A stretch of 64,000 nucleotides of DNA, taken from contig OY744464.1 of NCBI GenBank assembly GCA_963556145.1, forward strand, positions 3,596,001 through 3,660,000, in the 5' to 3' direction. This document shows, in pieces, positions 10,531 through 19,810 of this stretch. Each line of letters opens with the position of its first letter. Within the stretch, counting starts at the first letter, position 1. Source of the DNA: Hygrocybe punicea. Taxonomy: Eukaryota > Basidiomycota > Agaricomycetes > Agaricales > Hygrophoraceae. Made by a program: the position numbers and the translations under genes. The notes beneath the pieces were generated by a model, which worked only from the letters and a program-made list of their open reading frames with translations, had not been told where the DNA came from and made no database searches.

Positions 10531-10818
10531 ACTGATAGGGGTGTAGTGGAGAGGGAGATAGGAGAAGAACCTATGTACTGAGATATGGGAAATGAAGATA
10601 TAAGATACAGGAGTATATATGTACTGATTCTGACATTGCATTGTTGGTAGAAACAATTCTGGAGGGGGAATCCAGAGCAGAATCTTTGGAATCAGGTGGA
10701 ATCAAGTGGAATCAATGACATCAGAGTAGAAATGGACAGGAACAGTGTGGGACATGAAGAGGATATGGATCCAGACAATCCAGAGCCTCTACAATGGGCA
10801 CAAATACCAGCCAAAAAT
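10531..10818 (-). repeat. Dispersed repeat, copy B (inverted relative to copy A)
   Basis: Reverse complement aligns over about 285 bp with 5385-5671, sharing for example TGTAGAGGCTCTGG, ATCCTCTTCAT and AATCAGTACAT. Compared with copy A it has lost most CpG sites. The frame at 10696-10902 lies across it and is not treated as a gene. Confidence 0.7.
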
Positions 10819-11170
10819 GCCCAAGATATCCTCTTTCACATTTTTTCAGTGCTGTCTCTGTTGTCATACCCTATTTTGTTGTTTTTTATGCTTGTTCTGT
10901 GAGATACTGGTTTTTGTGAGTAGCCTGGGCAACATGGAACCTCATATCTTGAAATTCATTGCTATTTTGTTCTTCATACTCTTCTTTAGTGGATGAGGTA
11001 TTTCTTGATGCTGGACATAGGTATGCAATGAAGAGGACAGGCACCATATCTATCCCCCCTTGAATTGTTATTGGTCACGTCACGTTCAGCATAAATTGTT
11101 ATCATAAATTCCAAATTGTTAAGGTCACACCATCACACTTGATTGTTACAATCCAGTATATCTATAATCA
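10819..11170. other. AT-rich spacer without a gene
   Basis: Low-complexity, AT-rich DNA between repeat copy B and the foldback element. Nothing recognised. Confidence 0.35.
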
Positions 11171-11681
11171 CTGCTTGCACAGGGCTATTTGCAGACTGCA
11201 AAATCTTATGTGAAATGATAAGCAAACTGTTATGATTTTGAAAGGTTTTGCATAGTTGCAAAATCTCAGGGAAACTCAAGGTATTGCACTATGCAAAATT
11301 GAATAGAAATATTGGATTTTCTTTGGATTTGCAAACTTGAGAAGCCAGCCTAAATGTTTCTTTTTGCATGAGATTTTGCAATCATGTCTCAAAAAAAGTG
11401 AAATCTGACTAAAATTATATGTTATATCAGCCATTTAGGCTTGCAATATTGTTAGATTTCACTTTTTTGAGACATTCTTGCAAAATCTCATACAATTAGG
11501 CTGGCTTCTCAAGTTTGCAAAATGCAAAGAAAATCCAATATTTCTATTCAATTTTGCATAGTGCAATACCTTGACCTTCCCTTAGATTTTGCAACCATGC
11601 AAAATCTTGCTGAAATTATAACAGTCTACTTATCATTTTACCTAAGATTTTGCAGACCGCAAAATAGTCCTGTGCGAGCAG
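11171..11681. mobile_element. Foldback MITE (511 bp, two ~245-bp inverted arms)
   Basis: The ends CTGCTTGCACAGG and CCTGTGCGAGCAG are inverted repeats with one mismatch. The whole element folds on itself around position 11426: the left arm from GCAGACTGCAAAATCTTA inward matches the reverse complement of the right arm, including the shared block around AAGGTATTGCACTATGCAAA. TGCAAAATCT recurs several times within each arm. No protein is encoded; the frame at 11522-11704 is simply one arm. No clear target duplication is visible. Confidence 0.85.
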
Positions 11682-11798
11682 AATATTGCGGCGTGGAATT
11701 GTAGTGGTGTTGAGCGCTAAGTGTTGGTGTTATTTATGGATTATCTTCGTGTTCCCACGTCACATTTCCTTTCTCTCTACCATCAGGCCTCAGGATTG

Positions 11799-13550
11799 AT
11801 GTCGCTCGTCGACCTCCGTGTCGACCTGCCATCCTATTCTCATTCCTTCCTTGTCCAGGTTCCACCGTCCTCCACCATCCTCGATGTCAAACAAGAGATT
11901 TTCAAAACTTGTCCAGGTGCGCCCCTCGCAGAGGGTCAGAGGGTCATCTGGCGGGGTCGATGTCTCCTGGACTACGAGAGAATACAGGACATCTGGAAGC
12001 TCAAGGTCTGTCCCGTGTCCCCTTATCCCCAATTCCATCCCCCCACAAGCGACTCAAATCTCGTAGTCCAGTGATGAACCCCGCCTTGTACACCTCGCCG
12101 TCCATCCGTCCGCTTGGACCTCCACTCCTCCAGAGTCGCCGGTACCCCGACTACCGACACCTATGATCACGCACTCGTCTATCCCTTTCTACGATACCCC
12201 CCAACCACTTCCTAATCCTACTAGGCAACATCTTCCGCATGGAGTGGCCGGCACGTCTAGCCACACAACGATATCTTTTTTTCTACTCAAGCATGAAAAT
12301 GCACTCCTTGCACTCACAGAGGGCAGGACTCTCCCCACCACCCTCCGCCCTGACTTCGACACCTTGCGCACGCTCGCCAAGCGTATTCTTGCCATCCAAA
12401 ACTGGTCCTGGCCTACCGTCTTTGATGACGACTTTCCCCCCCCCACCGAAGGCGGCTTACACTACGAACGTGTGATTATCGAGTACGTCGTATCTGTACT
12501 TGATCATCAGCAGCTAACAACCTTACAACCTTTACAAAACAAAATAGCGGGAAACCGTATCTATCACTGCGCAATCCCTCTGCGACGCCCACCCCGCTAC
12601 AGATACACGCACTCAAGATCCTCACGTACACATTTGTGCTCCTCTCCCCGCCAAATCCGATCACCGCAGCCGCCCAAACCGTTTCGTTCCACCAGATCCC
12701 TGTCCCCAACGTCAATTCTCTCCTTCAGCAGCTCGGCCTACCACAACTCAGAACTGTACCTCATCCCGCCGGCGCGGCCGTTGCCTACAACAATGGCATT
12801 CAAGCTGGCGCCAACGCCAACGTTAATGCCAACGCCAACGCGCGCCGGGACGGCGTATTGGCTGCAGAGTTCCGCGAGATCCCTTTCCGACCCCTCATCG
12901 CCCCTCTCGCTATGCTCGTCATTCGCACGTTGTTACTTCTCTACTTCGTTGCCCCTGTGCGGAAACCCGTGATCGGGATCCTCATTTTGGGGTGGATGGT
13001 GTACGAAGGCTGGCGCCCGATCAGGGAAGGGATCCGGAGGGGGTGGGGGCGACGGGCGGCACAACAGCCGCGAAATGGGCTTGCGAGACCAGGGCTGGCG
13101 CAGGGCGCTGAGCAAGATAGGGGAGCGGCACCGGGACAGGAACATGGACAAGCGAGACCTGTACCGCGGCCGGGTGGGGGCCGGAACCATGCGGGGGAAG
13201 GCGAAAGTAACGTCCTGCTGGACACGCTGGCGAATGTCAATCTCGAGAGAGAAGAGGCCGCGCTGGCGGGGACGGGTGAAGAGCCCGGGGTTGTACGCAA
13301 GGCGATGACGTTTATGGGGTTATTGATTCTGACTATGCATCCTGCGGTGTGGGATCGACGGCGGATGGCGCTTTGGAGGAGGGAAGGACGTGTGCGGAGT
13401 GAAGGGCGTGCAAGAGCTGCGGGTTCGAATGGAGAGGCTGCTGGTGCTGGTGCTGCTGACGAAAGGGAGGCGCAGGCGAGGCGGGGCACATGGGTGAAAC
13501 GGTATATTGAACGGGTGAGGGGTGGGGAACATATCGTTGATTCGGATTAG
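11799..13550 (+). CDS. HERP-like ubiquitin-domain membrane protein
   Basis: Exons 11799-12005, 12067-12482 and 12548-13550 give about 541 residues. Residues 1-85 form a ubiquitin-like domain (VDLRVDLPSYSHSFLVQVPP, TILDVKQEI, ending PRLVHLAVH). Hydrophobic helices follow at about residue 330 (PLAMLVIRTLLLLYFVAP and VIGILILGWMVYEGW), then an Arg/Gly/Ala-rich tail with another hydrophobic stretch (MTFMGLLILTMHP). This order resembles HERPUD1-type proteins, which sit in the ER membrane with the ubiquitin-like domain in the cytosol and support ER-associated degradation. An Asn/Ala repeat (GANANVNANANA) precedes the membrane segment. Other ubiquitin-like membrane proteins, such as Dsc-complex subunits, are alternatives. 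Confidence 0.72.
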
Positions 13551-13554
13551 AGAG

Positions 13555-13560
13555 CACGTG
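13555..13560. promoter_or_regulatory. CACGTG box upstream of the PKA regulatory subunit gene
   Basis: Palindromic E-box in the 70-bp gap between the HERP-like stop and the next ATG at 13621. CACGTG is the core for Cbf1/Pho4/USF-type bHLH factors; function here is inferred from position only. Confidence 0.4.
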
Positions 13561-13620
13561 ATTACTACGGTGCATTGTTCTTGTTCTTGAAAAGGACTTG
13601 AAAATATTGGAAATATTCTG

Positions 13621-15282
13621 ATGTCGACCTTCAACGACCTCATCGACGACCTCGCACGCGACGTCCAACGCGCTCGACCCAAGGACGCCCTTCAGTTTTG
13701 CGCCAACTGGTTCCAGTCCCGACTCGAGGAACAGCGTGCACGAACCCGCGACCTCCTCTCTCGACGGTCTCAGTCGTTCACTCGGGATCTGCCAACAGAT
13801 TTCTTCATCGATACCCCACTAGCCACTGACCCACGGCCAAGCCCCGTCTCTCCCTTCTCCCAGTCCGTCCCACCGCATCGCCCATCCATCCGCAATAGCA
13901 TAAACAGGGCCAGTACCTCATCCCACAGTCCTTTCGGAACCCTCAATATCCCGGGAAACGCGCTGCTCGCGGAGGAGAATGATATGACTGATCAACCAAC
14001 ATTCACCATCGACGGCAGGGACCTCCCTCCGACGTCCCCCCTCACCACATCCAATCCCTTCGCCTCGTTTGAAGCACAACAACAACCAACTGGCACCTCT
14101 GCTGCTGCTGCTGCTGCTGCTTCCTCACAGCAGCCTGTGAACCCAGGAGACTTCCTCCACCCACCCACCTCTACTATCTTCGCTCGCCGCACCTCCGTGA
14201 GCGCCGAATCCATCGCCGTAGACAGCACAACGGACGAGCCGCTTCCCGTGCACCCCAAGACTCCCGATCAGCTCCGCCGCATCAAGGCCTCCATCGCCAA
14301 CAATTTCATATTCCGCGACCTAGACGAAGAGCAGGAGACCGGCGTGCTCAATGCGATGCAGGAGCTCCGTGTCAATAGGGGCGCCGTGGTCATTCGCCAG
14401 GGCGACGTCGGAGAGTATTTCTATGTCGTCGAAAGGGGGCTGTTGCATTGCTACATTCGCCCGGAACCACTGCCCCCCACATGGCTCACGGACAGCCCCG
14501 CCAACGCCAACGCCGCCACTGCCACCGCCACCGTCTCCACATCAGGAGCGCCCGACAAGTTCCTGCAACCTGGTTACCACCCCGAGTTCGGCCGCAAAGT
14601 CGCCGAGTGCAAGCCGGGGAACTCGTTTGGTGAGCTGGCGTTGATGTACGGCCACCCACGCGCCGCGACGGTGTTGTCCATCGAGCCATCGTTGATGTGG
14701 TCTCTTGACCGCATCACATTCCGCACGATCATACTGAAGGCGGCGCACCGCCGACGCACAATGTACGAGCAGTTCCTGTCGAGTGTGACGCTGCTGTCGT
14801 CCCTGGAGCCTGAGGAACGCAGTAAGATCGCGGATGCACTTGTGAGCAAGGTGTATGTGGATGGCGAGGCTGTGGTGCGGCAGGGCGAGGTTGGCGATAC
14901 GTTCTTCTTTGTGGAGGAGGGGGAGGCGACGGTGACAAAGTCCCAGCCGGGCGACGACGGCGAAATTAAGGAGATTACGGTTGGACACCTCAGGAAAGGC
15001 GACTACTTCGGAGGTACGTTACTTATTTTATTTATGAGTGGTCATGGGTGGTCTCAGTGCTCATATACGCATGTTTCTTATTGTCCAGAACTGTCTCTGC
15101 TGCGCCTCGCGCCTCGCGCCGCAACAGTGAGTGCCGTCCATCGAACGGAGCTCTCGATGCCAAAATTGAAGGTGGCAGCACTCGATGCGCCTGCATTTAC
15201 TCGCTTGCTTGGACCATTACGGGAGATTATGGAAAGGAAGGCCGGTGAAAGCTACGGGCCTGGCCAAAGATTGACTCGTTAA
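13621..15282 (+). CDS. BCY1: cAMP-dependent protein kinase regulatory subunit
   Basis: Exons 13621-15013 and 15089-15282 encode 528 residues. The N-terminus (FNDLIDDLARDVQRARPKDA) is the dimerisation/docking helix pair. After a Ser/Pro-rich linker with an Ala run, the inhibitor site ARRTSVS lies at about residues 188-194; a Ser at the target position makes it a phosphorylatable, type II-like site. Two cyclic-nucleotide-binding domains follow, with phosphate-binding cassettes FGELALMYGHPRAATV and, across the intron, FGELSLLRLAPRAATV; both keep the cAMP-contacting Arg. The 75-nt intron is a multiple of three and stop-free, so retention would insert 25 residues in the second cassette. The protein holds the PKA catalytic subunit inactive until cAMP binds. 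Confidence 0.95.
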   Translation: MSTFNDLIDDLARDVQRARPKDALQFCANWFQSRLEEQRARTRDLLSRRSQSFTRDLPTDFFIDTPLATDPRPSPVSPFSQSVPPHRPSIRNSINRASTSSHSPFGTLNIPGNALLAEENDMTDQPTFTIDGRDLPPTSPLTTSNPFASFEAQQQPTGTSAAAAAAASSQQPVNPGDFLHPPTSTIFARRTSVSAESIAVDSTTDEPLPVHPKTPDQLRRIKASIANNFIFRDLDEEQETGVLNAMQELRVNRGAVVIRQGDVGEYFYVVERGLLHCYIRPEPLPPTWLTDSPANANAATATATVSTSGAPDKFLQPGYHPEFGRKVAECKPGNSFGELALMYGHPRAATVLSIEPSLMWSLDRITFRTIILKAAHRRRTMYEQFLSSVTLLSSLEPEERSKIADALVSKVYVDGEAVVRQGEVGDTFFFVEEGEATVTKSQPGDDGEIKEITVGHLRKGDYFGGTLLILFMSGHGWSQCSYTHVSYCPELSLLRLAPRAATVSAVHRTELSMPKLKVAALDAPAFTRLLGPLREIMERKAGESYGPGQRLTR

Positions 15283-15618
15283 ATACCTGCTCTAGTTTCG
15301 TTTCTTGTTTCTTACTGTTTTTGACTCCTCGAGAGTGGTTTTTGTATCAGGGTTACACTTTGCAAAATTGACGATGTACTTAACATTTAAACAGAAATCA
15401 AACTACATACTGGTGAGCCTACAAATTGAAAGCTAGGGTCTACTGGACCTCCTCATAACTTAGAATTAAGTGAACATATAGTTCGGGGGGTGCGTTGATC
15501 CCTTGACACGTAATACAAGAGCCAAGAAAACACACTCGGAGAACAGGTCATCGCGGTTGAGACCCCTACTCATTTGCAACCTAAATAATGTCAATAAAAA
15601 CTGCAACGACAACTATCA

Positions 15619-17263
15619 TCATACACTGACCTTGAGGGTCCGACTCCAAAACAGCGCGTCTGCATCGATACTGTCGCGACTACCCGTCTCGTCCCTCCCA
15701 AAGCGCTCAGGCAGCGGAGAAGCAGTGGGAATCGGCGGGAGCGCGGGATCAAGCTCTCTCGAGTGAGACGTTGTGTGAGTGGAGACCGGAGCGGCATTGG
15801 AACGGGAGTTCCAGAGCTGCGGTGGACCTGCAGCCCCATGAGTTTGGTTTGGGGGGGTCGCACGTGATGTAAGGGAATCGTTCCGACGGGGAATTGATAC
15901 CGGTGGCATTCCGGCAGGGAAGGCCTGCTGAGTACGCTGAGAAGGACCACGGTAAGGTGCATCAGGGCTCGGACTGGGTCTGGCATCGTATCCTCCGGGT
16001 ATCAAGGAAGAAGGGACGTTGTACACTGACGATTGGCCCCACGGTTGTGATGGCCGTTGGTTGTAATACATCTGTGGGGCATAGGAGAGAGCGGCGGGGT
16101 ACTGATTGAGGCTCTGGCTGGGAGTGTATTCAGGATACATGGATGTGTCATAGATTCCCGAATCGTGGCCGTGACCAGATGTGCTGGCACCGACACTACG
16201 TTTATCCATATGTCCTGCTTCCATCAAGCCACCATGCGTATCAGAGGTGATATCGGGGTCGAAGGATATGGTGTCAAGCTTGTTGCGACGAGCTCTGCGC
16301 ACGGTGTAAGTGACGATGGTGAGGAGGAGGATAAGTGCGATGAGTCCTCCGATACCAAAGACTGTGCCGGAGAGGGCCTTGTTGGCAAAAAAGGAATTTT
16401 GTGAGGTGGAAGACCCCTTGGTAGCGGAAGGCGCAGCCTGGATGGTTTGCAAGACAGTACTAGTTGTGTGTTCAAAGGTGGACGTCGGTGTGTCGGTTGG
16501 AGGAGACAAGGACAAGGACGTAGACGTATCAGTGGGAGTAAGCGTCGGTGTAAGCGTGGATGTGGACGTGGATGTGGACGTGGATGTGGACGTGGATGTG
16601 GGTGTGGGCGTTGATGTTGATGTTGATGTTGATGTTGTCGAGACTATGGTGGCGGTGGGGATTGATGAGGATAAAGAAGTGATTCTGATGTGGGATGGTT
16701 GATCAATAATCCAAGGACAAAGCAAGGAAGGACTCACGGCGAGACAGACTCGGATGACAGACGAGTCAGAGTGACCGTGGGTAAGGAAGTCGGTAAGGAC
16801 GTGGTAGGAAGACGTGGCGGCGGGGAGGAGAATATGCTGCTAAATGGATCGCTAAAACTGAGACTAAAAGTGATACCACCAACAGCAGCACTGAACAGAA
16901 TGACTCAGTGAGTTGGATTGCGACACAGAATGCCACTCACTCGTTGGTTACGGCTGGCGACAACATGTAAGATGGAGGTTTCGTGGACGGAGTGAAGGAC
17001 TTACAACGGTGAACGCTGAGGGCCGGCCTCTGTAAAGTGACGACTTGCTTTGGCATGAGTGGAACAGCTGGCCAAGTGCAGCGGTTAAATATCCCTGAAG
17101 TAGCTGATTTTTGGGACTCGAAAGGACGTCGAGGACAGGAAAGCCAGGGTGAAGATAAAAGGACGAAAAAATAAACGAAAAAAGAACGACGGAGCACCTG
17201 CTGATCCCGACACAGTGGGGAGAAGCGGGAGTGTGATAAGGCGGTGTTGGCATCGCGACACAT
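15619..17263 (-). CDS. Ser/Thr-rich single-pass surface protein
   Basis: Exons 17263-16941, 16890-16738 and 16684-15619 give 513 residues. A hydrophobic segment near the N-terminus (FFVYFFVLLSSPWLS) fits a signal peptide or anchor. A region of alternating Ser and Thr (about residues 175-240) follows, likely heavily O-mannosylated, then one membrane helix (VFGIGGLIALILLLTIVTYTV) with a basic stop-transfer (RRARR) and a ~220-residue Pro/Ser/Tyr-rich cytosolic tail. This is the layout of fungal wall-stress sensors and adhesin-like proteins, but there is no WSC or other named domain, so function is open. It shares a 126-bp divergent promoter with the GH9 gene. The exact start is less certain than the rest. 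Confidence 0.72.
16545..16640. repeat. Coding minisatellite of 6-bp units
   Basis: Near-perfect tandem GTGGAC/GTGGAT hexamers, read on the minus strand as Ser-Thr dipeptides of the surface protein. The six-base unit lets copy number change without a frameshift. Confidence 0.8.
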
Positions 17264-17389
17264 TATGATTATTATTAAATTTATTTATTATGGCACAAAA
17301 TTAATATTATTAATAATATCGATAACCCAAAAAGGAAATACTAGCAACATTGGTTCAATAGTAGCTACTATAGTTGCTGCAGTCTCGCC

Positions 17390-19673
17390 ATGTTCTCCTG
17401 GCTCTTCTGGCTCTCTCTTATCGCCCACCCCGTACTCGCACAACTCCCCCTGCCTCAGCATCCATTTCTTCCCCCCAATTCTTCCGCCGGCTCACAACCA
17501 ACAACTGGCCGATATCCTAACCCCCAATGGTCCACTCTGCTGGGAAATCTCCTCTACTTTTATGAAGCCCAGCGCAGTGGAACCCTTCCAACAACTAATC
17601 GTGTATTTTGGCGCAATTCTAGTGCAACTCGCGATGGCCAGGACGTTCCGTTGGATCTCAGTGGCGGCTATTATGACGCTGGAGGTACGCATCCATCCCT
17701 CACGGCGGCTCGCATCTTATTCATTGAAACCATAAAGACTATGTTAAATTCACTTTCCCTCTGGTTTGGCCTGACTCAATTCGTTGTCCCACACATCACT
17801 GAGTGTCACCATAGTCCTTCACCCTCATGTCAATATGTTGGGGAGCCACAGATTTTGGGAAAGGTACTCTTTTCCTTCCATCCCCGTTCCCGATTCTTAC
17901 CCCCCTCCTAAGGTTATGACTTGGCGAACCAGACCGTATACCTTGATGACATGCTGCGATGGGGTCTAGATTGGCTCATCAAGGTACGACCAGCACCCAT
18001 TCAACCATCTCCCTCTCTACAACACTTCCTCTTAGGCACACCCTGCAAACAGCACACTCTACGTTCAAGTCGGCGATGGTACTGCTTCTGTATCTTACTG
18101 CATTCATCTCACCTATCATGATGTTCACAGCCAGTGTGGATCATGTGTATTGGGGTGGAGATTTGAATATACCCCCCTCACGACCATCATACCAGATCAA
18201 TGACACACAGTTTGTTCCATCCTGCCATTTTTTTTACAACCCACCAATTCACATTCTCTCGTCTCCATTTACCAGCCCCGGAACAGACGCTGCCGCTGCA
18301 GCATCTGCCGCATTTTCATCCTGCTCAAACCTTTACGCCAATCGCACCTTCCACAGGTCCTTTGAAAGTTCCGCCTCTCTACAAAACGCTTCCTACGCCC
18401 AGACACTGCTCTCTCATGCCGAACAACTGTACATATTTGCACTTAACGCGACAGGGGGCCAACGAACCTACCAAACCTCCGTCCCAGCCGTGTCCGACAG
18501 CTACCCGTCGTCATCCTATGGTGACGAGATGACCCTCGCCGCGCTCTTTCTTTCAGTGGCCGCCAATTCCACCAATTTATACCAACAGGCCGAGAAATTC
18601 TACACACAATATAAGCTAGCCGGCCAGAACGGTGTCTTCAACTGGGACTCGAAAACACCGGGCCTGCCTGTTTTGTTCGCCCAAATAAACCAGGCACCCT
18701 ACGGTTTTGGCGGTAATCTGACCGCGTACCAGATTGAGGCTGAACGTTATTTCGATCAGATCGTAAATCAAAAAGGTCCTGCAGTCATGACAAATGGTTA
18801 GTCGTGCAGCCCATATAATGTAATCAACGCCAATGATACAGTGCCAAAAAGGGGGATTACTTTACTATACTGGTGATTCCGACGAGGCCAGTCTCAACCC
18901 CGCCCTGAACGCAGCTATGTTAATGGTACGATACGCTCAAATCGCATCGACGCCCGAGAAAAAGAGTTCCTATCTGGTGCGGCCCGCACCCCGCCGTCAA
19001 GTGCTGTGCGTGACTGATCGTTCTCTTCGTCAGAACTTTGCTCAAAGCCAGGTCGATTACGTTCTCGGGAAGAATCCAATGTCGGGTATGTTTTATGTCC
19101 GCCCACTTATCTTTCAAATACTTCGCGCTCATGACACTTTTTGGTTCAGTTCCGTACGTTGTCGGATCCAATCCCAACTCCCCGGCCAACCCACACTCGG
19201 CCATGGCAAGTGGGGGGAACGATATCTCGAATATCAATACCTCACCACCAGAAGAAGCATACGTTCTATACGGTGCCGTGGTGGGCGGACCCGACAACAT
19301 GGATCGATACTGGGACATTCGCAGCGATTGGCCTGAGACAGAAGTCCGTGCCCTTTTCATTCTTTTGCGTATGCAATTTAATGTCCTTTTGTTATAGCCT
19401 GCACTGGACCTCAATGCACCGATGCTCACCCTGACAGCCATGCACGTTCTCTACGACTCTAATGATCCATTCTTCACGTTTTTGCAAGCCGGAGAGTACA
19501 CGAAACACAAACCATCGGGCCAGCCGTGCGACCCTGCCTTCCATTGTTACCCTCCACACCTGAGCCAGGCTGGAGCGATCGCACTGGCGACGACGATTAC
19601 CTTGGTCGGAGTGTTTATCGTTGTACTAGCATGCTGGTATGCGCTTCTCCTCCTTTGGGTTCGCAAGCTATGA
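17390..19673 (+). CDS. Membrane-anchored glycoside hydrolase family 9 endoglucanase
   Basis: Eleven exons (17390-17684, 17738-17763, 17815-17863, 17913-17983, 18036-18078, 18131-18209, 18276-18796, 18852-18976, 19034-19085, 19150-19343, 19398-19673) give 576 residues. A signal peptide ([17 protein letters not shown]) is followed by the GH9 barrel: [15 protein letters not shown] with the catalytic Asp pair region, [21 protein letters not shown], and near the end [19 protein letters not shown] containing the catalytic Glu. A hydrophobic helix ([20 protein letters not shown]) closes the protein with a short basic tail, so the enzyme is anchored outward in the plasma membrane instead of secreted. 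GH9 cleaves beta-1,4-glucan; a wall-remodelling role is inferred. The intron before GGLLYYTG uses an AAG acceptor and is the least certain junction. Confidence 0.92.
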
Positions 19674-19810
19674 TGCGTGCATGATCCATCGGAGAACGAT
19701 TTCCGTGGTAAAAAAAATAGATAAATGTATGAGTCCTTTTTTTGGGAACAGGTCGATTATTGTATTCTATGTGATAATTCTTGGATAGACATGGTATGAG
19801 GAACTGGAGA

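Noticed and set aside
11522..11704. 60-codon ORF on the plus strand
   Set aside because: It is one arm of the foldback MITE and shows no protein character.
16310..16702. Plus-strand ORF rich in Val-Asp repeats
   Set aside because: It is the antisense shadow of the Ser-Thr minisatellite.
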